This document shows positions 1-8,356 of a stretch of DNA of 42,316 nucleotides, one piece after another. The notes beneath the pieces were generated by a model. It searched no databases. It was given only the letters and a program-made list of their open reading frames with translations, and had not been told where the DNA came from. Position numbers and translations under genes: made by a program. The number at the start of each line of letters is the position of its first letter. Within the stretch, counting starts at the first letter, position 1. Origin of the DNA: JANXDG01 sp964561135 (lineage in GTDB: Bacteria > Elusimicrobiota > Endomicrobiia > DTEH01); assembly GCA_964561135.1 (NCBI GenBank), contig CAZLOB010000052.1, positions 1-42,316 on the forward strand, given 5' to 3'.

Positions 1-1
1 A

Positions 2-33
2 AGTTGAGAGTTAAAAGTTGAAGGTTAAAAGTA
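2..33 (+). repeat. 7-bp-period degenerate repeat, copy 1 (intergenic)
   Basis: Four consecutive heptamers, AGTTGAG, AGTTAAA, AGTTGAA and GGTTAAA, are followed by AGTA. The last 19 bases (15-33) match 12282-12300 inside the GT9 gene at 18 of 19 positions, so the two are copies of one element. It lies upstream of argS, whose start at 86 has no SD. The rest of 34-85 shows no recognisable element. Confidence 0.6.
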
Positions 34-85
34 TTTGAAAGTTTTGGTCTGCCTAATTTTGTGATTGTAAAGATTACTTTAAGTT

Positions 86-1771
86 ATGAAAGAAAAAGTG
101 AAAAAAGTGTTAAATGAGGTGCTTTCAAATTTAGGTTGGCAAGAAGAGTTTGATATTGAAGAACCACCTCAAGAGATTAATTTTGATCTTGCTACAAATA
201 TACCCATTGTTGTATCAAAAAAGTATAATATTGAACCACAAGTTATTTTTGAACAGATAAAAAATTTGTGTATAAAACAGTTTGGTTCATATTTATTTTC
301 AGAAATGGAATATTCACCGCCAGGATTTATAAATTTTAATCTATCAAAAGATATATTACTTGAAGAAATAAGACAAATTGTTTTAGCCAAAGAAAAATAT
401 CCAGTAGTGCTACAAAATAATACAAAAGTTTTAATAGAATTTGTTTCAGCAAATCCAACAGGACCTTTGCATATAGGTCATGCTAGGAGTGCAGTTTTAG
501 GTGATGTTTTAGGAAATATATTCAAAAAGTTAGGATATCAAGTTACAAAAGAGTATTATATTAATGATATTGGCAGACAGATAGATGTGTTAACCGCATC
601 TGTTATAATAAGCGGGTATAATTTTGATAATTTATTTGTTGAAGAAGATGTGAGAATATATTGTGAGAAAATTGTGCAAAATTCTTGTTATAAAGGAGAT
701 TATATTAAAGATGTAGCATATAAAGTTAAATCTAATTTTGAAAAAGTTAATAAAGAGAATTTTAAAGCAGTCCAAAAGTTTATAGTAGAAACGATAATGC
801 AAGAAATAAAAACTTCTCTTAGTAATTTTAAAGTTTTGTTTGACAATTATTTTTATGAAAGTTCTTTATATGAATGTTCGTTTGTAGAGAAAGTTAAAGA
901 AATGTTGGTTAAAAACAATTTGGTCGAAGAAAAAGATAATGCGTTATGGTTTAGATCATCACAGTTTGGCGATGACAAAGATAGGGTTATAATAAAATCT
1001 TCTGGTGAACCAACATATTTTTTTAGTGATATTTTGTATCATTATAATAAAATCTTGCGTGGATATAACTTGTTAATAAACATCTGGGGGACAGATCACC
1101 ACGGCTATGTTGAACGAGTAAAATTGGCTTTTGAGCAGCTTTGTTCTTTTGAAAATCGTGATGTAGAGTTAAAAATTATTCTTTATCAATTAGTATCACT
1201 TATAAAAAATGGTCAAAGAGTATCTATGTCAACTCGTGAAGGTGAGTTTATTTCGTTAGATGAAGTTGTTAAAGAAGTAGGTGTAGATGTGACACGTTTC
1301 TTTTTGTTAACAAAATCGCCTAATACACATCTTGATTTTGATTTTGAGCTTGCAAAGGAACATTCGTTAAAAAATCCTGTCTATTATATTCAGTATGCGC
1401 ATACTCGTTGTTGTAGTATACTAGCTGAGGTTGACAAAATTGTTAGTTTAGAATCAATAAATTTATATTTAGAAGAATATTTCAAACAATTATATGAGCA
1501 TAAATTTGTTGATTCTGAATTAAACTTGGTTAAAAAATTAATTTTTTATCCTGATATTTTGAACCTTTGTTTAGAAACTTTGTCTGTTCATCATTTGTGT
1601 AATTATCTTATTGAACTTGCAAGAATTTTTCATAAATTTTACGAAGAATGCAGGGTTATAGATAGAAATAAAATAATAATATATCCAAGGTTGTTACTTG
1701 TTATTGCAACAAAAAATGTTATAAAAAGTGCACTTGATATACTAAACATTTCTGCCCCACAAAAAATGTAA
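86..1771 (+). CDS. argS: Arginyl-tRNA synthetase
   Basis: Class I aminoacyl-tRNA synthetase that charges tRNA-Arg with arginine using ATP in the cytoplasm. The 561 residues are the usual length. The N-terminal Add-1 type domain (about 1-100) is followed by the HIGH signature PTGPLHIGH with HIGH at residues 129-132. The family block WGTDHHGYVERV follows, and a C-terminal DALR anticodon-binding domain starts near VYYIQYAHTR. The KMSKS region is the degenerate form (RVSMSTREG) common in ArgS. The start ATG is preceded by TTTAAGTT with no Shine-Dalgarno sequence, as in many genes here. The MoxR gene follows after 27 bases in the same direction. Confidence 0.97.
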   Translation: MKEKVKKVLNEVLSNLGWQEEFDIEEPPQEINFDLATNIPIVVSKKYNIEPQVIFEQIKNLCIKQFGSYLFSEMEYSPPGFINFNLSKDILLEEIRQIVLAKEKYPVVLQNNTKVLIEFVSANPTGPLHIGHARSAVLGDVLGNIFKKLGYQVTKEYYINDIGRQIDVLTASVIISGYNFDNLFVEEDVRIYCEKIVQNSCYKGDYIKDVAYKVKSNFEKVNKENFKAVQKFIVETIMQEIKTSLSNFKVLFDNYFYESSLYECSFVEKVKEMLVKNNLVEEKDNALWFRSSQFGDDKDRVIIKSSGEPTYFFSDILYHYNKILRGYNLLINIWGTDHHGYVERVKLAFEQLCSFENRDVELKIILYQLVSLIKNGQRVSMSTREGEFISLDEVVKEVGVDVTRFFLLTKSPNTHLDFDFELAKEHSLKNPVYYIQYAHTRCCSILAEVDKIVSLESINLYLEEYFKQLYEHKFVDSELNLVKKLIFYPDILNLCLETLSVHHLCNYLIELARIFHKFYEECRVIDRNKIIIYPRLLLVIATKNVIKSALDILNISAPQKM

Positions 1772-1798
1772 AAAACTATCAAGTTTGTTAAAAAAGTT

Positions 1799-2785
1799 AT
1801 GAGAAAAGATATAGAATTAGCAGAACAGGTTGTTGAAAAATTTTCAAAAATAATTACAGAAATTGGTAAAAAAATTGTCGGACAAAAACAAGTTATAAAA
1901 GAACTTATTATATCACTTTTTTCAAAAGGACATTGTTTAATTGTTGGTGTCCCTGGTCTTGCAAAAACAATGATTGTTCATACATTAGCTGATGTTTTAG
2001 ACCTTAAATTTAGCAGAATACAATTCACTCCGGACCTTATGCCCTCAGATATCACAGGGACTGAGATTGTTGAAGAAGATCCTATTAGCAAAAAAAGATA
2101 CTATAGATTTATCCCTGGTCCTATTTTTGCAAATATTGTTTTAGCAGACGAGATTAATCGCACACCACCTAAAACACAGTCCGCACTTCTGCAATCAATG
2201 CAGGAATATAAAGTAACAGTTAACGGTGTTACATACGAAATAGAACAACCATTTTTTGTTTTAGCAACACAGAATCCTATAGAACAAGAAGGTACTTATC
2301 CTTTACCAGAAGCACAACTTGATAGGTTTTTCTTTCAAATAAATATTGATTACCCTTCAAAAGAAGAGGAGAAAGAAATTCTTTATCGTACAACAGGGGT
2401 TTTAGAACAGACAGTAGAAAAGGTTGTTTCAAAAAAAGAGATTTTAGATTTACAAAATTTTGTACGCAAAGTACCTATAAGTGAACATGTTATTGAATAC
2501 ATAATAGATATTGTACGTGCGAGCCGTCCTACGGATCCAACCTCACCTGAGTTTATAAAAAAATATGTACAATGGGGTTGTAGTCCACGAGCTGAACAAA
2601 CAATTGTTATTGCATCAAAAGTAAATGCGTTGTTAAATGGACACACAGTTGTAAGTATTGATGATGTTAACGAAGTTATATACCCAGCATTAAGACATAG
2701 GATAATACTTAACTTTCAAGCAATTGCTGAAGGTATAAAATCTGACTTTATCATTTCTAAACTATTAGAACATTTTAGTAAATAG
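1799..2785 (+). CDS. MoxR-type AAA+ ATPase
   Basis: AAA+ ATPase of the MoxR family, cytoplasmic chaperones that usually act with von Willebrand A (VWA) domain partners on protein complexes or cofactor insertion. Walker A is GVPGLAKT at residues 50-57 and Walker B is IVLADEIN at 113-120. The sensor block ATQNPIEQEGTYPLPEAQLDRF, typical of true MoxR, is intact. At 328 residues it has normal length. The usual partner genes (DUF58, VWA) are not next to it: argS precedes and a PAP2 phosphatase follows one base after the stop. Its substrate cannot be read from context. It is distinct from the longer ATPase at 24950. Confidence 0.9.
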   Translation: MRKDIELAEQVVEKFSKIITEIGKKIVGQKQVIKELIISLFSKGHCLIVGVPGLAKTMIVHTLADVLDLKFSRIQFTPDLMPSDITGTEIVEEDPISKKRYYRFIPGPIFANIVLADEINRTPPKTQSALLQSMQEYKVTVNGVTYEIEQPFFVLATQNPIEQEGTYPLPEAQLDRFFFQINIDYPSKEEEKEILYRTTGVLEQTVEKVVSKKEILDLQNFVRKVPISEHVIEYIIDIVRASRPTDPTSPEFIKKYVQWGCSPRAEQTIVIASKVNALLNGHTVVSIDDVNEVIYPALRHRIILNFQAIAEGIKSDFIISKLLEHFSK

Positions 2786-2786
2786 G

Positions 2787-3374
2787 ATGTTAAAATTTAT
2801 AAATTATTTAGACACATCACTGTTTTATCTAATAAATCATGATATGAAGAATATGTATTTTGATATAATTATGCCATTTATAACAAATCCAAGAAACTTT
2901 TATATTTTGTTTTTAATAATATGGTTTTTGATGGTATTTTCGTCGAAATACAGATACCGTATTGCTGGATGGTCAATTATAATTGCAGTCGCTATATCTG
3001 ATGTACTTAGTAGCAAAATATTAAAACATTTAATTTTACGACCTAGACCATTTGAAGTGTTACCTGATGTATACAAACTTGTATCTTCAGCAGGACCTTC
3101 TTTCCCATCCTCTCATGCTGTAAATTCATTCACAGTCGCAACTTTAATAACATTGTTTTTAAAAAATCCTGTTTATACAACAATAGCGTTTATTGTGGCG
3201 TTTTTATCTGGATTCTCGCGAATATATGTTGGTGTTCATTATCCGTTAGATGTTATTGCAGGAGCTATTATAGGTGTTTTTTTAGGGATTATTTTTTACA
3301 AAATTGTGAAAAAAATTTTTAGGTTAAACGACCAAGAAAATAACATCTTTGAAATTTCATCTACTGATGAATGA
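2787..3374 (+). CDS. PAP2-family membrane lipid phosphatase
   Basis: Integral membrane phosphatase of the PAP2 superfamily, probably acting on undecaprenyl diphosphate or another lipid phosphate at the outer face of the inner membrane. The three catalytic blocks are visible in order: K-x6-RPRP (KHLILRPRPFE), the PSSH block (GPSFPSSHAVNS) and SR-x5-H-x3-D (SRIYVGVHYPLD). Four to six hydrophobic segments surround them. Its 195 residues are typical. The ATG comes one base after the MoxR stop, so it is probably translated by coupling. The exact lipid substrate cannot be assigned from sequence. Confidence 0.88.
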   Translation: MLKFINYLDTSLFYLINHDMKNMYFDIIMPFITNPRNFYILFLIIWFLMVFSSKYRYRIAGWSIIIAVAISDVLSSKILKHLILRPRPFEVLPDVYKLVSSAGPSFPSSHAVNSFTVATLITLFLKNPVYTTIAFIVAFLSGFSRIYVGVHYPLDVIAGAIIGVFLGIIFYKIVKKIFRLNDQENNIFEISSTDE

Positions 3375-3588
3375 TATTATAAATCCGTATAGGTTGACAA
3401 CTTGTTTCGTTTGAGAGGTTGTAAATTGAGTTAAAGACCATTGTTTGTAAAGACAAGATATTTTTAGCAAATATTTTTTAGATAACAAGAAATTCGTGCT
3501 TATTATTAAATGTGTCTCGTTTGATACGGAAGTTATTTCTTCTCTGCTAAAGACAAAAAAGTTGCCTCCTTTATAAGTTGTGTAATAC

Positions 3589-4174
3589 TCACAAGAAAAC
3601 GAAATTTTTTGGTGTTAACAGAACACCAATTTGTGTTCCATAATACAGTAAATCTTTTAGTATATAATGTAATTTGTAACCGGTTATTACATTTATAGTA
3701 AAACTTCTTGGTGAAAGAGATTTTGATTTATATATTCTCCAATTAAATCCTGAAGTAGCTGTTACAAAAAGTTGCCTACTTTCTTCTTTTAAACGGTGAT
3801 CATAGTTTATTCCGCCATATCCCACTTCTGTTTCAAGTTGCCATCCTGGGTAAATTGTGTTTAATATCGGAGTGGATACATGCGCTATATATCCACCATA
3901 TAAATAAAAAGTGGGAATTGAAAAAATAATTTTTTCATTTATTACTTCTCCTGATGTATATTGTAGATTAGAGTTTAAATAACCAAAAGATAAAAAATTA
4001 CAGTTCCCAAAGCCGTATCTGTAATCCTTCGCCTTTAAATGCACTACGTACCGGCTGCGGTAAGATGCTATATAAAATATTCACCAAAAAATTAAAAGAA
4101 TAAACATTAGTGGTGAAAAATAAAATACTGACTATTAAAAACTTGTTTTTCTTAATAAAAAGTTTTGTTTTCAT
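3589..4174 (-). pseudogene. Frameshifted exported, probably outer-membrane, protein
   Basis: Two overlapping minus-strand frames make one gene. The first starts at ATG 4174 with a clear signal peptide (residues 1-26, KNKFLIVSILFFTTNVYSF) and continues to PQPVRSAFKGEG. It then runs to a stop in the wrong frame. The other frame carries on from about 4044 with DYRYGFGNCNFLSFGYLNSN and 150 residues rich in aromatic, alternating beta-type sequence. A one-base indel between about 4000 and 4044 would join them into a protein of about 195 residues. I do not recognise the family. It could be a decayed gene or a sequencing error. The 214 bases after its end (3375-3588) hold no gene or RNA that I can see. 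DUF72 starts divergently 41 bases away. Confidence 0.6.
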
Positions 4175-4215
4175 AAAGTTGAAAATATATATAAGAATTT
4201 TATAAAAAATTCTCA

Positions 4216-4977
4216 ATGAAAAAAGAAACAAATGTAATAAAAATAGGTTGTTGTGGGTTCCCAATCGCACATAAAAAATATTATCAAGAGTTTAAATGTA
4301 TTGAAATAAATTCTACTTTTTACCAAATACCTAATATTAAAATAGCTACTAAATGGAGAAAAGAGGCTGAAATTGAAAACCCATCTTTTGAGTTTATAAT
4401 AAAAGCGTGGCAAATCATAACTCATAAAAGTTCGTCTTTTACTTACCGTAGAATGAGAGAAAAAATAGGAAATAAAGACAATTATGGTTTCTTTTCGCCA
4501 ACAAAAGAAGTTTTTTTAGCTTGGGAACGAACAAGAGATTTTGCAGTAGAACTTGGTTGTAAAAAAATTTTGTTCCAATGTCCAGCAAGTTTTACTCCTG
4601 AGGAAAAAAATTTGAAAAATCTATACAGTTTTTTTAACAAAATAAAAAAAGATAAAGAAAAACATGGTTTTGATTTTATAATAGAAGTAAGAGGTGAAAA
4701 ATGGGACGAAAAAATTGTTAAAAAAATTTGTGATGGACTAAACTTAGTTCATTGTGTAGATCCTTTATATTCAAAATCATACTGCGGAAAATATAGATAC
4801 TACCGTTTACACGGTCTTCATATAGGTAACAGATTGGATTATAATTACACTTTTTCTGACAAAGAATTAAAAAAAGTTTTGACTATGTGTGATAAAAAGA
4901 TTAACTATGTCATGTTTAACAACTCAACTATGTACGAAGATGCAAAAAGATTAAAAGCAATGGTTAATAGTTCATAG
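4216..4977 (+). CDS. DUF72 (YecE-like) family protein
   Basis: TIM-barrel protein of the DUF72/YecE family, whose biochemical role is not established. Family features are IKIGCCGFP at the N terminus, the FKCIEINSTFYQIP strand, FFSPTKEVFLAWERTRDF, the IEVRGEKW segment (VEFRHPSW in most members) and YYRLHG near the C terminus. The length of 253 residues is normal. No SD precedes the ATG. The last codons (MVNSS and the stop) coincide with a copy of the 7-bp repeat, so the repeat appears to supply the stop codon. The divergent neighbour is the broken exported-protein gene. Confidence 0.85.
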   Translation: MKKETNVIKIGCCGFPIAHKKYYQEFKCIEINSTFYQIPNIKIATKWRKEAEIENPSFEFIIKAWQIITHKSSSFTYRRMREKIGNKDNYGFFSPTKEVFLAWERTRDFAVELGCKKILFQCPASFTPEEKNLKNLYSFFNKIKKDKEKHGFDFIIEVRGEKWDEKIVKKICDGLNLVHCVDPLYSKSYCGKYRYYRLHGLHIGNRLDYNYTFSDKELKKVLTMCDKKINYVMFNNSTMYEDAKRLKAMVNSS

Positions 4978-4984
4978 TTAAAAA
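4962..4984 (+). repeat. 7-bp-period repeat, copy 2 (end of DUF72 gene)
   Basis: Heptamers GGTTAAT, AGTTCAT and AGTTAAA sit in register across the last codons and stop of the DUF72 gene. They share the unit of the repeats at 2-33, 11151-11180 and 12269-12300. It is shorter and less certain than the others. The following spacer (4985-5029) also contains a near-duplicated TAATTGTAAA element. Confidence 0.4.
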
Positions 4985-5029
4985 TTTTTTTTTCTATTAA
5001 TTGTAAACTCCTAATTGTAAATTAAATGT

Positions 5030-6760
5030 ATGAGGAATAAAGAAGTTGCAGAACAGTTTTATCTGATAGCACAACTTTTAAGCTTAACTGATGAAAATCC
5101 ATTTAAAATACGTGCGTATGAGAAAGCTGCACAGATTATAGAAAGTTTACCTGAACCAATTGAAGATTTGGTATCTAATTTTGATAAACTTTCTTCAATT
5201 CCTGGTGTTGGTAAAAGTATAGCTGAAAAAATTGTTGAATATTTTAATACTGGTAAAATACAACGTTTAGAAGAATTAAAAACAAAATTTCCTGAAGGCG
5301 TCCTTGAAATGTTAAAAATACAAGGTTTGGGTCCGAAACGTGTCCGTTTACTTTATGAAAAACTTGGAATAAAAGATGTTAAAACATTAAAAGAATATGC
5401 TCAAAAAGGTGCTTTACGATCTTTACCTGGTTTCGGAGAAAAAGTAGAACAAAACATATTAGAAGGAATAGAACTACTGTCAACTTCTGAACGAAGATTA
5501 TTGTTGTTTGATGCTTTAAAAACTGTAGAAGAAACATTAGGGTTTCTTAAAAAATACAAAGATATTATAAATATTGATCCTTGCGGCTCGTTAAGAAGAA
5601 AAAAAGAAACTATAGGAGATATAGATATTTTATGCTGTGTGAAAGAGGGTAAGGAAAAAACTATAATTGAAAAATTTACAGAACTACCTGTTGTAAAAAA
5701 AGTTCTTGCTTGTGGTGTAACAAAGGGTAGTATTCTTACTTTGTCTAATGTTCAAGTTGATTTACGTGTTGTACCAAAAGAAGTTTATGGTGCAGCATTG
5801 CAGTATTTCACTGGTTCTAAACAACATAATATTCGTCTTAGGGAAATAGCAAATAAAAAAGGTCTTACATTAAGTGAGTATGGAGTTTTTAAAATTGATA
5901 AAAAAGAACATCCTATTTGTGGAAAAACTGAAGAAGAAGTATATAAAATTTTAGGTCTTCAGTTTATTGAGCCAGAGTTGCGAGAAGATAGAGGGGAAAT
6001 AGAAAAAGCTATAAAAGGTGAGCTACCAAAACTTGTTGAACTTAAAGATATTAAAGGGGATACTCATGTACATTCGAATTATTCTGACGGAGCAAATAGT
6101 ATTAAAGAAATAGCAGACTACGCAACTAAACTCGGGTATGAATGGATTATCATTTGTGACCATTCACAAAGTTTAAAAGTAGCAGGTGGTGTTGAAATTA
6201 AAGATCTTTATAAAAAAATTGAGGAAATAAAAAATTTAAATAAAGTATCAAAAGTAAAAATTCTTTGTGGACAAGAAGTAGATATTCTTTCTGATGGCAA
6301 ACTTGATTATCCCGATGAAGTTCTTAAAGAACTCGATTTTGTTATTGCAGCGATACATACAGGATTCAAACAAACAGAAGAACAAATAACCGAAAGAATA
6401 TTAAAAGCAATAGATAATAAATACGTTCATGCAATCTCACATCCTACTGGTAGATTATTAAACAAACGTCAACCTTATAAAGTTAATATATCAAAAATAA
6501 TTGAATATGCTGCAAAAAATAAAGTTATGTTAGAAATAAATGCTTTCCCTGAAAGACTCGATTTAGATGATGTTAACACAAAATATGCGAAAGACCACGG
6601 TGTTTTACTATCAATAGGTACGGATGCACACCATGTTTCACAAATGGAATATATGCAGTTAGGAGTGTATGTAGCACGTCGTGGTTGGCTTGAAAAAAAA
6701 GATGTTGTTAATACTTTATCATACGAACAACTTATTAAACTTTTAAAAATGCGAAGATGA
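5030..6760 (+). CDS. polX: DNA polymerase X family with PHP nuclease domain (PolX)
   Basis: Bacterial family X DNA polymerase used in gap-filling and base excision repair, with a C-terminal PHP domain that gives 3'-5' exonuclease or AP-site activity. Domain order: HhH-containing 8-kDa region (about 1-150, motifs SIPGVGKSIAEKI and SLPGFGEKV), polymerase palm with GDID at residues 196-199 and third Asp at 244 (VQVDLRVV), then PHP from about 340. The PHP metal ligands look complete: DTHVHSN (H346, H348), CDHS, GQEVD, AIHTGF, ISHPTG, GTDAHH. Its 576 residues are the usual length. The gene overlaps nnrE by four bases (ATGA). Confidence 0.96.
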   Translation: MRNKEVAEQFYLIAQLLSLTDENPFKIRAYEKAAQIIESLPEPIEDLVSNFDKLSSIPGVGKSIAEKIVEYFNTGKIQRLEELKTKFPEGVLEMLKIQGLGPKRVRLLYEKLGIKDVKTLKEYAQKGALRSLPGFGEKVEQNILEGIELLSTSERRLLLFDALKTVEETLGFLKKYKDIINIDPCGSLRRKKETIGDIDILCCVKEGKEKTIIEKFTELPVVKKVLACGVTKGSILTLSNVQVDLRVVPKEVYGAALQYFTGSKQHNIRLREIANKKGLTLSEYGVFKIDKKEHPICGKTEEEVYKILGLQFIEPELREDRGEIEKAIKGELPKLVELKDIKGDTHVHSNYSDGANSIKEIADYATKLGYEWIIICDHSQSLKVAGGVEIKDLYKKIEEIKNLNKVSKVKILCGQEVDILSDGKLDYPDEVLKELDFVIAAIHTGFKQTEEQITERILKAIDNKYVHAISHPTGRLLNKRQPYKVNISKIIEYAAKNKVMLEINAFPERLDLDDVNTKYAKDHGVLLSIGTDAHHVSQMEYMQLGVYVARRGWLEKKDVVNTLSYEQLIKLLKMRR

Positions 6761-7428
6761 TGAAACATTATAAATTTTTTACCTCACAACAAATTTATAA
6801 AATAGATAAACTTACATCAGAAAAATTTTTAATACCTCAGACTATTTTAATGGAAAACGCTGGTAGGTCCGTTGCTGAATTTGTTAAAAAATATGCGCAA
6901 AAGAATAGGTTAAATAAAATACTTATATTTTGTGGTCCTGGGAAGAACGGCGGAGACGGGTTTGTTTGTGCAAGATATTTGTTTATATATGGTTTTAAAG
7001 TTTATGTGGTAACTTTTGTAGATAAAAGTTGTTATTCAAATATTGTCTTACAAAATTACGAAATTTTGGAACGGTTGAGAGTTAAAATACAAAGATTTGA
7101 TTATAAAAAAATAAAACGTATTATATCTGATTTCGATATTATAATAGACGCAATTTTTGGTATCGGATTATCACGACCTATAGAAGGTGTTTATAAACAA
7201 GCAATTGAGATTATAAATAATAGTAATAAAATTGTTTTTTCAATTGATATACCGTCAGGACTAAACGGTGATACAGGCGAAATTTTAGGTTGTGCTGTGA
7301 AACCTAATTATACTTTAACTATTGGATTTCCAAAATATTCATTCAAATTGAGTCATGTGAAACGTATGTTAGGTAAACTAAAAGTTGTTGATATAGGATA
7401 TCCACTAAAAGTTATAAAAATTTTTTAA
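6757..7428 (+). CDS. nnrE: NAD(P)H-hydrate epimerase (YjeF N-domain)
   Basis: Repairs damaged NAD(P)HX by interconverting its R and S epimers. The Rossmann-like YjeF_N domain is complete, with the phosphate-binding loop GPGKNGGDGFVCAR near residue 65, DAIFGIGLSRPIEG, and IDIPSGLNGDTGE. At 223 residues it is the stand-alone form. The kinase/dehydratase half (NnrD) that is fused in many bacteria is absent and would have to be encoded elsewhere. It starts inside the polX stop (ATGA overlap), and ATG at 6760 is an alternative start. Confidence 0.93.
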   Translation: MMKHYKFFTSQQIYKIDKLTSEKFLIPQTILMENAGRSVAEFVKKYAQKNRLNKILIFCGPGKNGGDGFVCARYLFIYGFKVYVVTFVDKSCYSNIVLQNYEILERLRVKIQRFDYKKIKRIISDFDIIIDAIFGIGLSRPIEGVYKQAIEIINNSNKIVFSIDIPSGLNGDTGEILGCAVKPNYTLTIGFPKYSFKLSHVKRMLGKLKVVDIGYPLKVIKIF

Positions 7429-7471
7429 AAATATTGAATTTTATTTTTTGTTTTTGTAAAAAATTTAAGTT

Positions 7472-8173
7472 ATGGCTAAAATATTGCTCATAGAAGATGA
7501 TCAAGAAACTGCTGAATATATAAAGCAAGTTCTAACTGCAGCTGAGTTTGATGTTATACATTCATACACAGGTAAAGATGTTGTAAAAAAAATATTATTG
7601 CATTCACCTGACCTTATTTTACTTGATTTAACATTACCTGATGTTGATGGTATTGATCTTTGTAGAGAACTGAAGGCAGATTTTAGGTTTCAAGGTATCC
7701 CTGTTATTATGTTAACTGCAAGAAGTTCTACTGAAGATAAACTTGTTGGGTTTGAATCAGGTGCAGATGATTATATTGTGAAACCGTTTGAGCCAAGAGA
7801 GTTAATAGCAAGAATAAAAGCATTATTAAGACGAATTGAAATTTTTGGTGGGAAACCACACGAAGTTATAACTGTGGGCCCTATAACAATAGATGTTGAC
7901 AGTTATTCTGTGACGATTTTACAGCCAAAAAGAGTTGAACTTACACCGAAAGAATTTCAATTGTTATATTTATTAATGAAAAATCGTAACCGTGTTCTTG
8001 AACGAAAATTTTTGTTAAAAACATTATGGGGATATGTTGATGAAGAAGAAATGGAAAAAACAAGGACTTTAGATGTTCATGTGATGAATTTAAGAAAAAA
8101 GTTGGGTGAGGAAATCGGAAATTATATAAAAACAGTAGAGAACATTGGGTATAAATTTGAATACGAGGAATGA
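7472..8173 (+). CDS. OmpR/PhoB-family response regulator
   Basis: DNA-binding two-component response regulator. The receiver domain (1-120) has the acidic pair E8-D9-D10, phospho-acceptor D52 (LILLDLTLPD), T82 and K104 (YIVKPFEP). The C-terminal winged helix (about 130-230) has the usual LTPKEFQLLYLLMKNRNRVL and RTLDVHVMNLRKKL blocks. At 233 residues it is full length. No histidine kinase lies next to it. The tRNA-fMet gene begins two bases after the stop codon. The partial membrane protein at 41917 could be a sensor but is 34 kb away, so pairing is not supported. Confidence 0.95.
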   Translation: MAKILLIEDDQETAEYIKQVLTAAEFDVIHSYTGKDVVKKILLHSPDLILLDLTLPDVDGIDLCRELKADFRFQGIPVIMLTARSSTEDKLVGFESGADDYIVKPFEPRELIARIKALLRRIEIFGGKPHEVITVGPITIDVDSYSVTILQPKRVELTPKEFQLLYLLMKNRNRVLERKFLLKTLWGYVDEEEMEKTRTLDVHVMNLRKKLGEEIGNYIKTVENIGYKFEYEE

Positions 8174-8174
8174 T

Positions 8175-8248
8175 CGCGGGGTAGAGCAGCCCGGTAGCTC
8201 GCGAGGCCCATAACCTCGAGGTCGGTGGTTCAAATCCACCCCCCGCAA
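8175..8248 (+). tRNA. Initiator tRNA-fMet (CAT) with unusual C33
   Basis: A complete cloverleaf. The acceptor stem is CGCGGGG against CCCCGCA with the initiator-type C1/A72 mismatch. The D arm is GAGC/GCTC, the anticodon stem CGAGG/CCTCG with loop CCCATAA, and the T arm GGTGG/CCACC with TTCAAAT. The discriminator is A73, and CCA is not encoded. The mismatch at 1-72 marks it as the initiator. Two departures are visible: position 33 is C where almost all bacterial tRNAs have U, and position 29-41 is A-U, breaking the three consecutive G-C pairs expected above the initiator anticodon loop. Confidence 0.95.
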
Positions 8249-8257
8249 GAAATGTAC

Positions 8258-8330
8258 GGTGCGGTACCCAAGTAGCTAAGGGAGCGGTCTGCAAAACCGC
8301 GATTCGTGGGTGCAAGTCCCACCCGCACCT
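8258..8330 (+). tRNA. tRNA-Cys (GCA)
   Basis: A complete cloverleaf. The acceptor stem is GGTGCGG/CCGCACC, the anticodon stem-loop CGGT-CTGCAAA-ACCG has anticodon GCA, and the T loop is GTGGG-TGCAAGT-CCCAC. U73 is the cysteine discriminator. CCA is not encoded. It lies nine bases after tRNA-fMet, so the two are probably cotranscribed with the response regulator mRNA. pyrD starts 26 bases later. Confidence 0.96.
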
Positions 8331-8356
8331 TTTGTTTATTTTTCTTGCCTTAGATT

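Noticed and set aside
7073..7089. GGTTGAGAGTTAAAA inside nnrE, similar to the 7-bp repeat
   Set aside because: Only two heptamers are present and the residues (ERLRVKI) fit normal NnrE sequence, so chance is more likely.
7941..8315. Minus-strand open frame of 124 codons across the tRNA pair
   Set aside because: Its GGGFEPPTSRL-type sequence is the familiar antisense translation of a tRNA gene, and it overlaps the response regulator.
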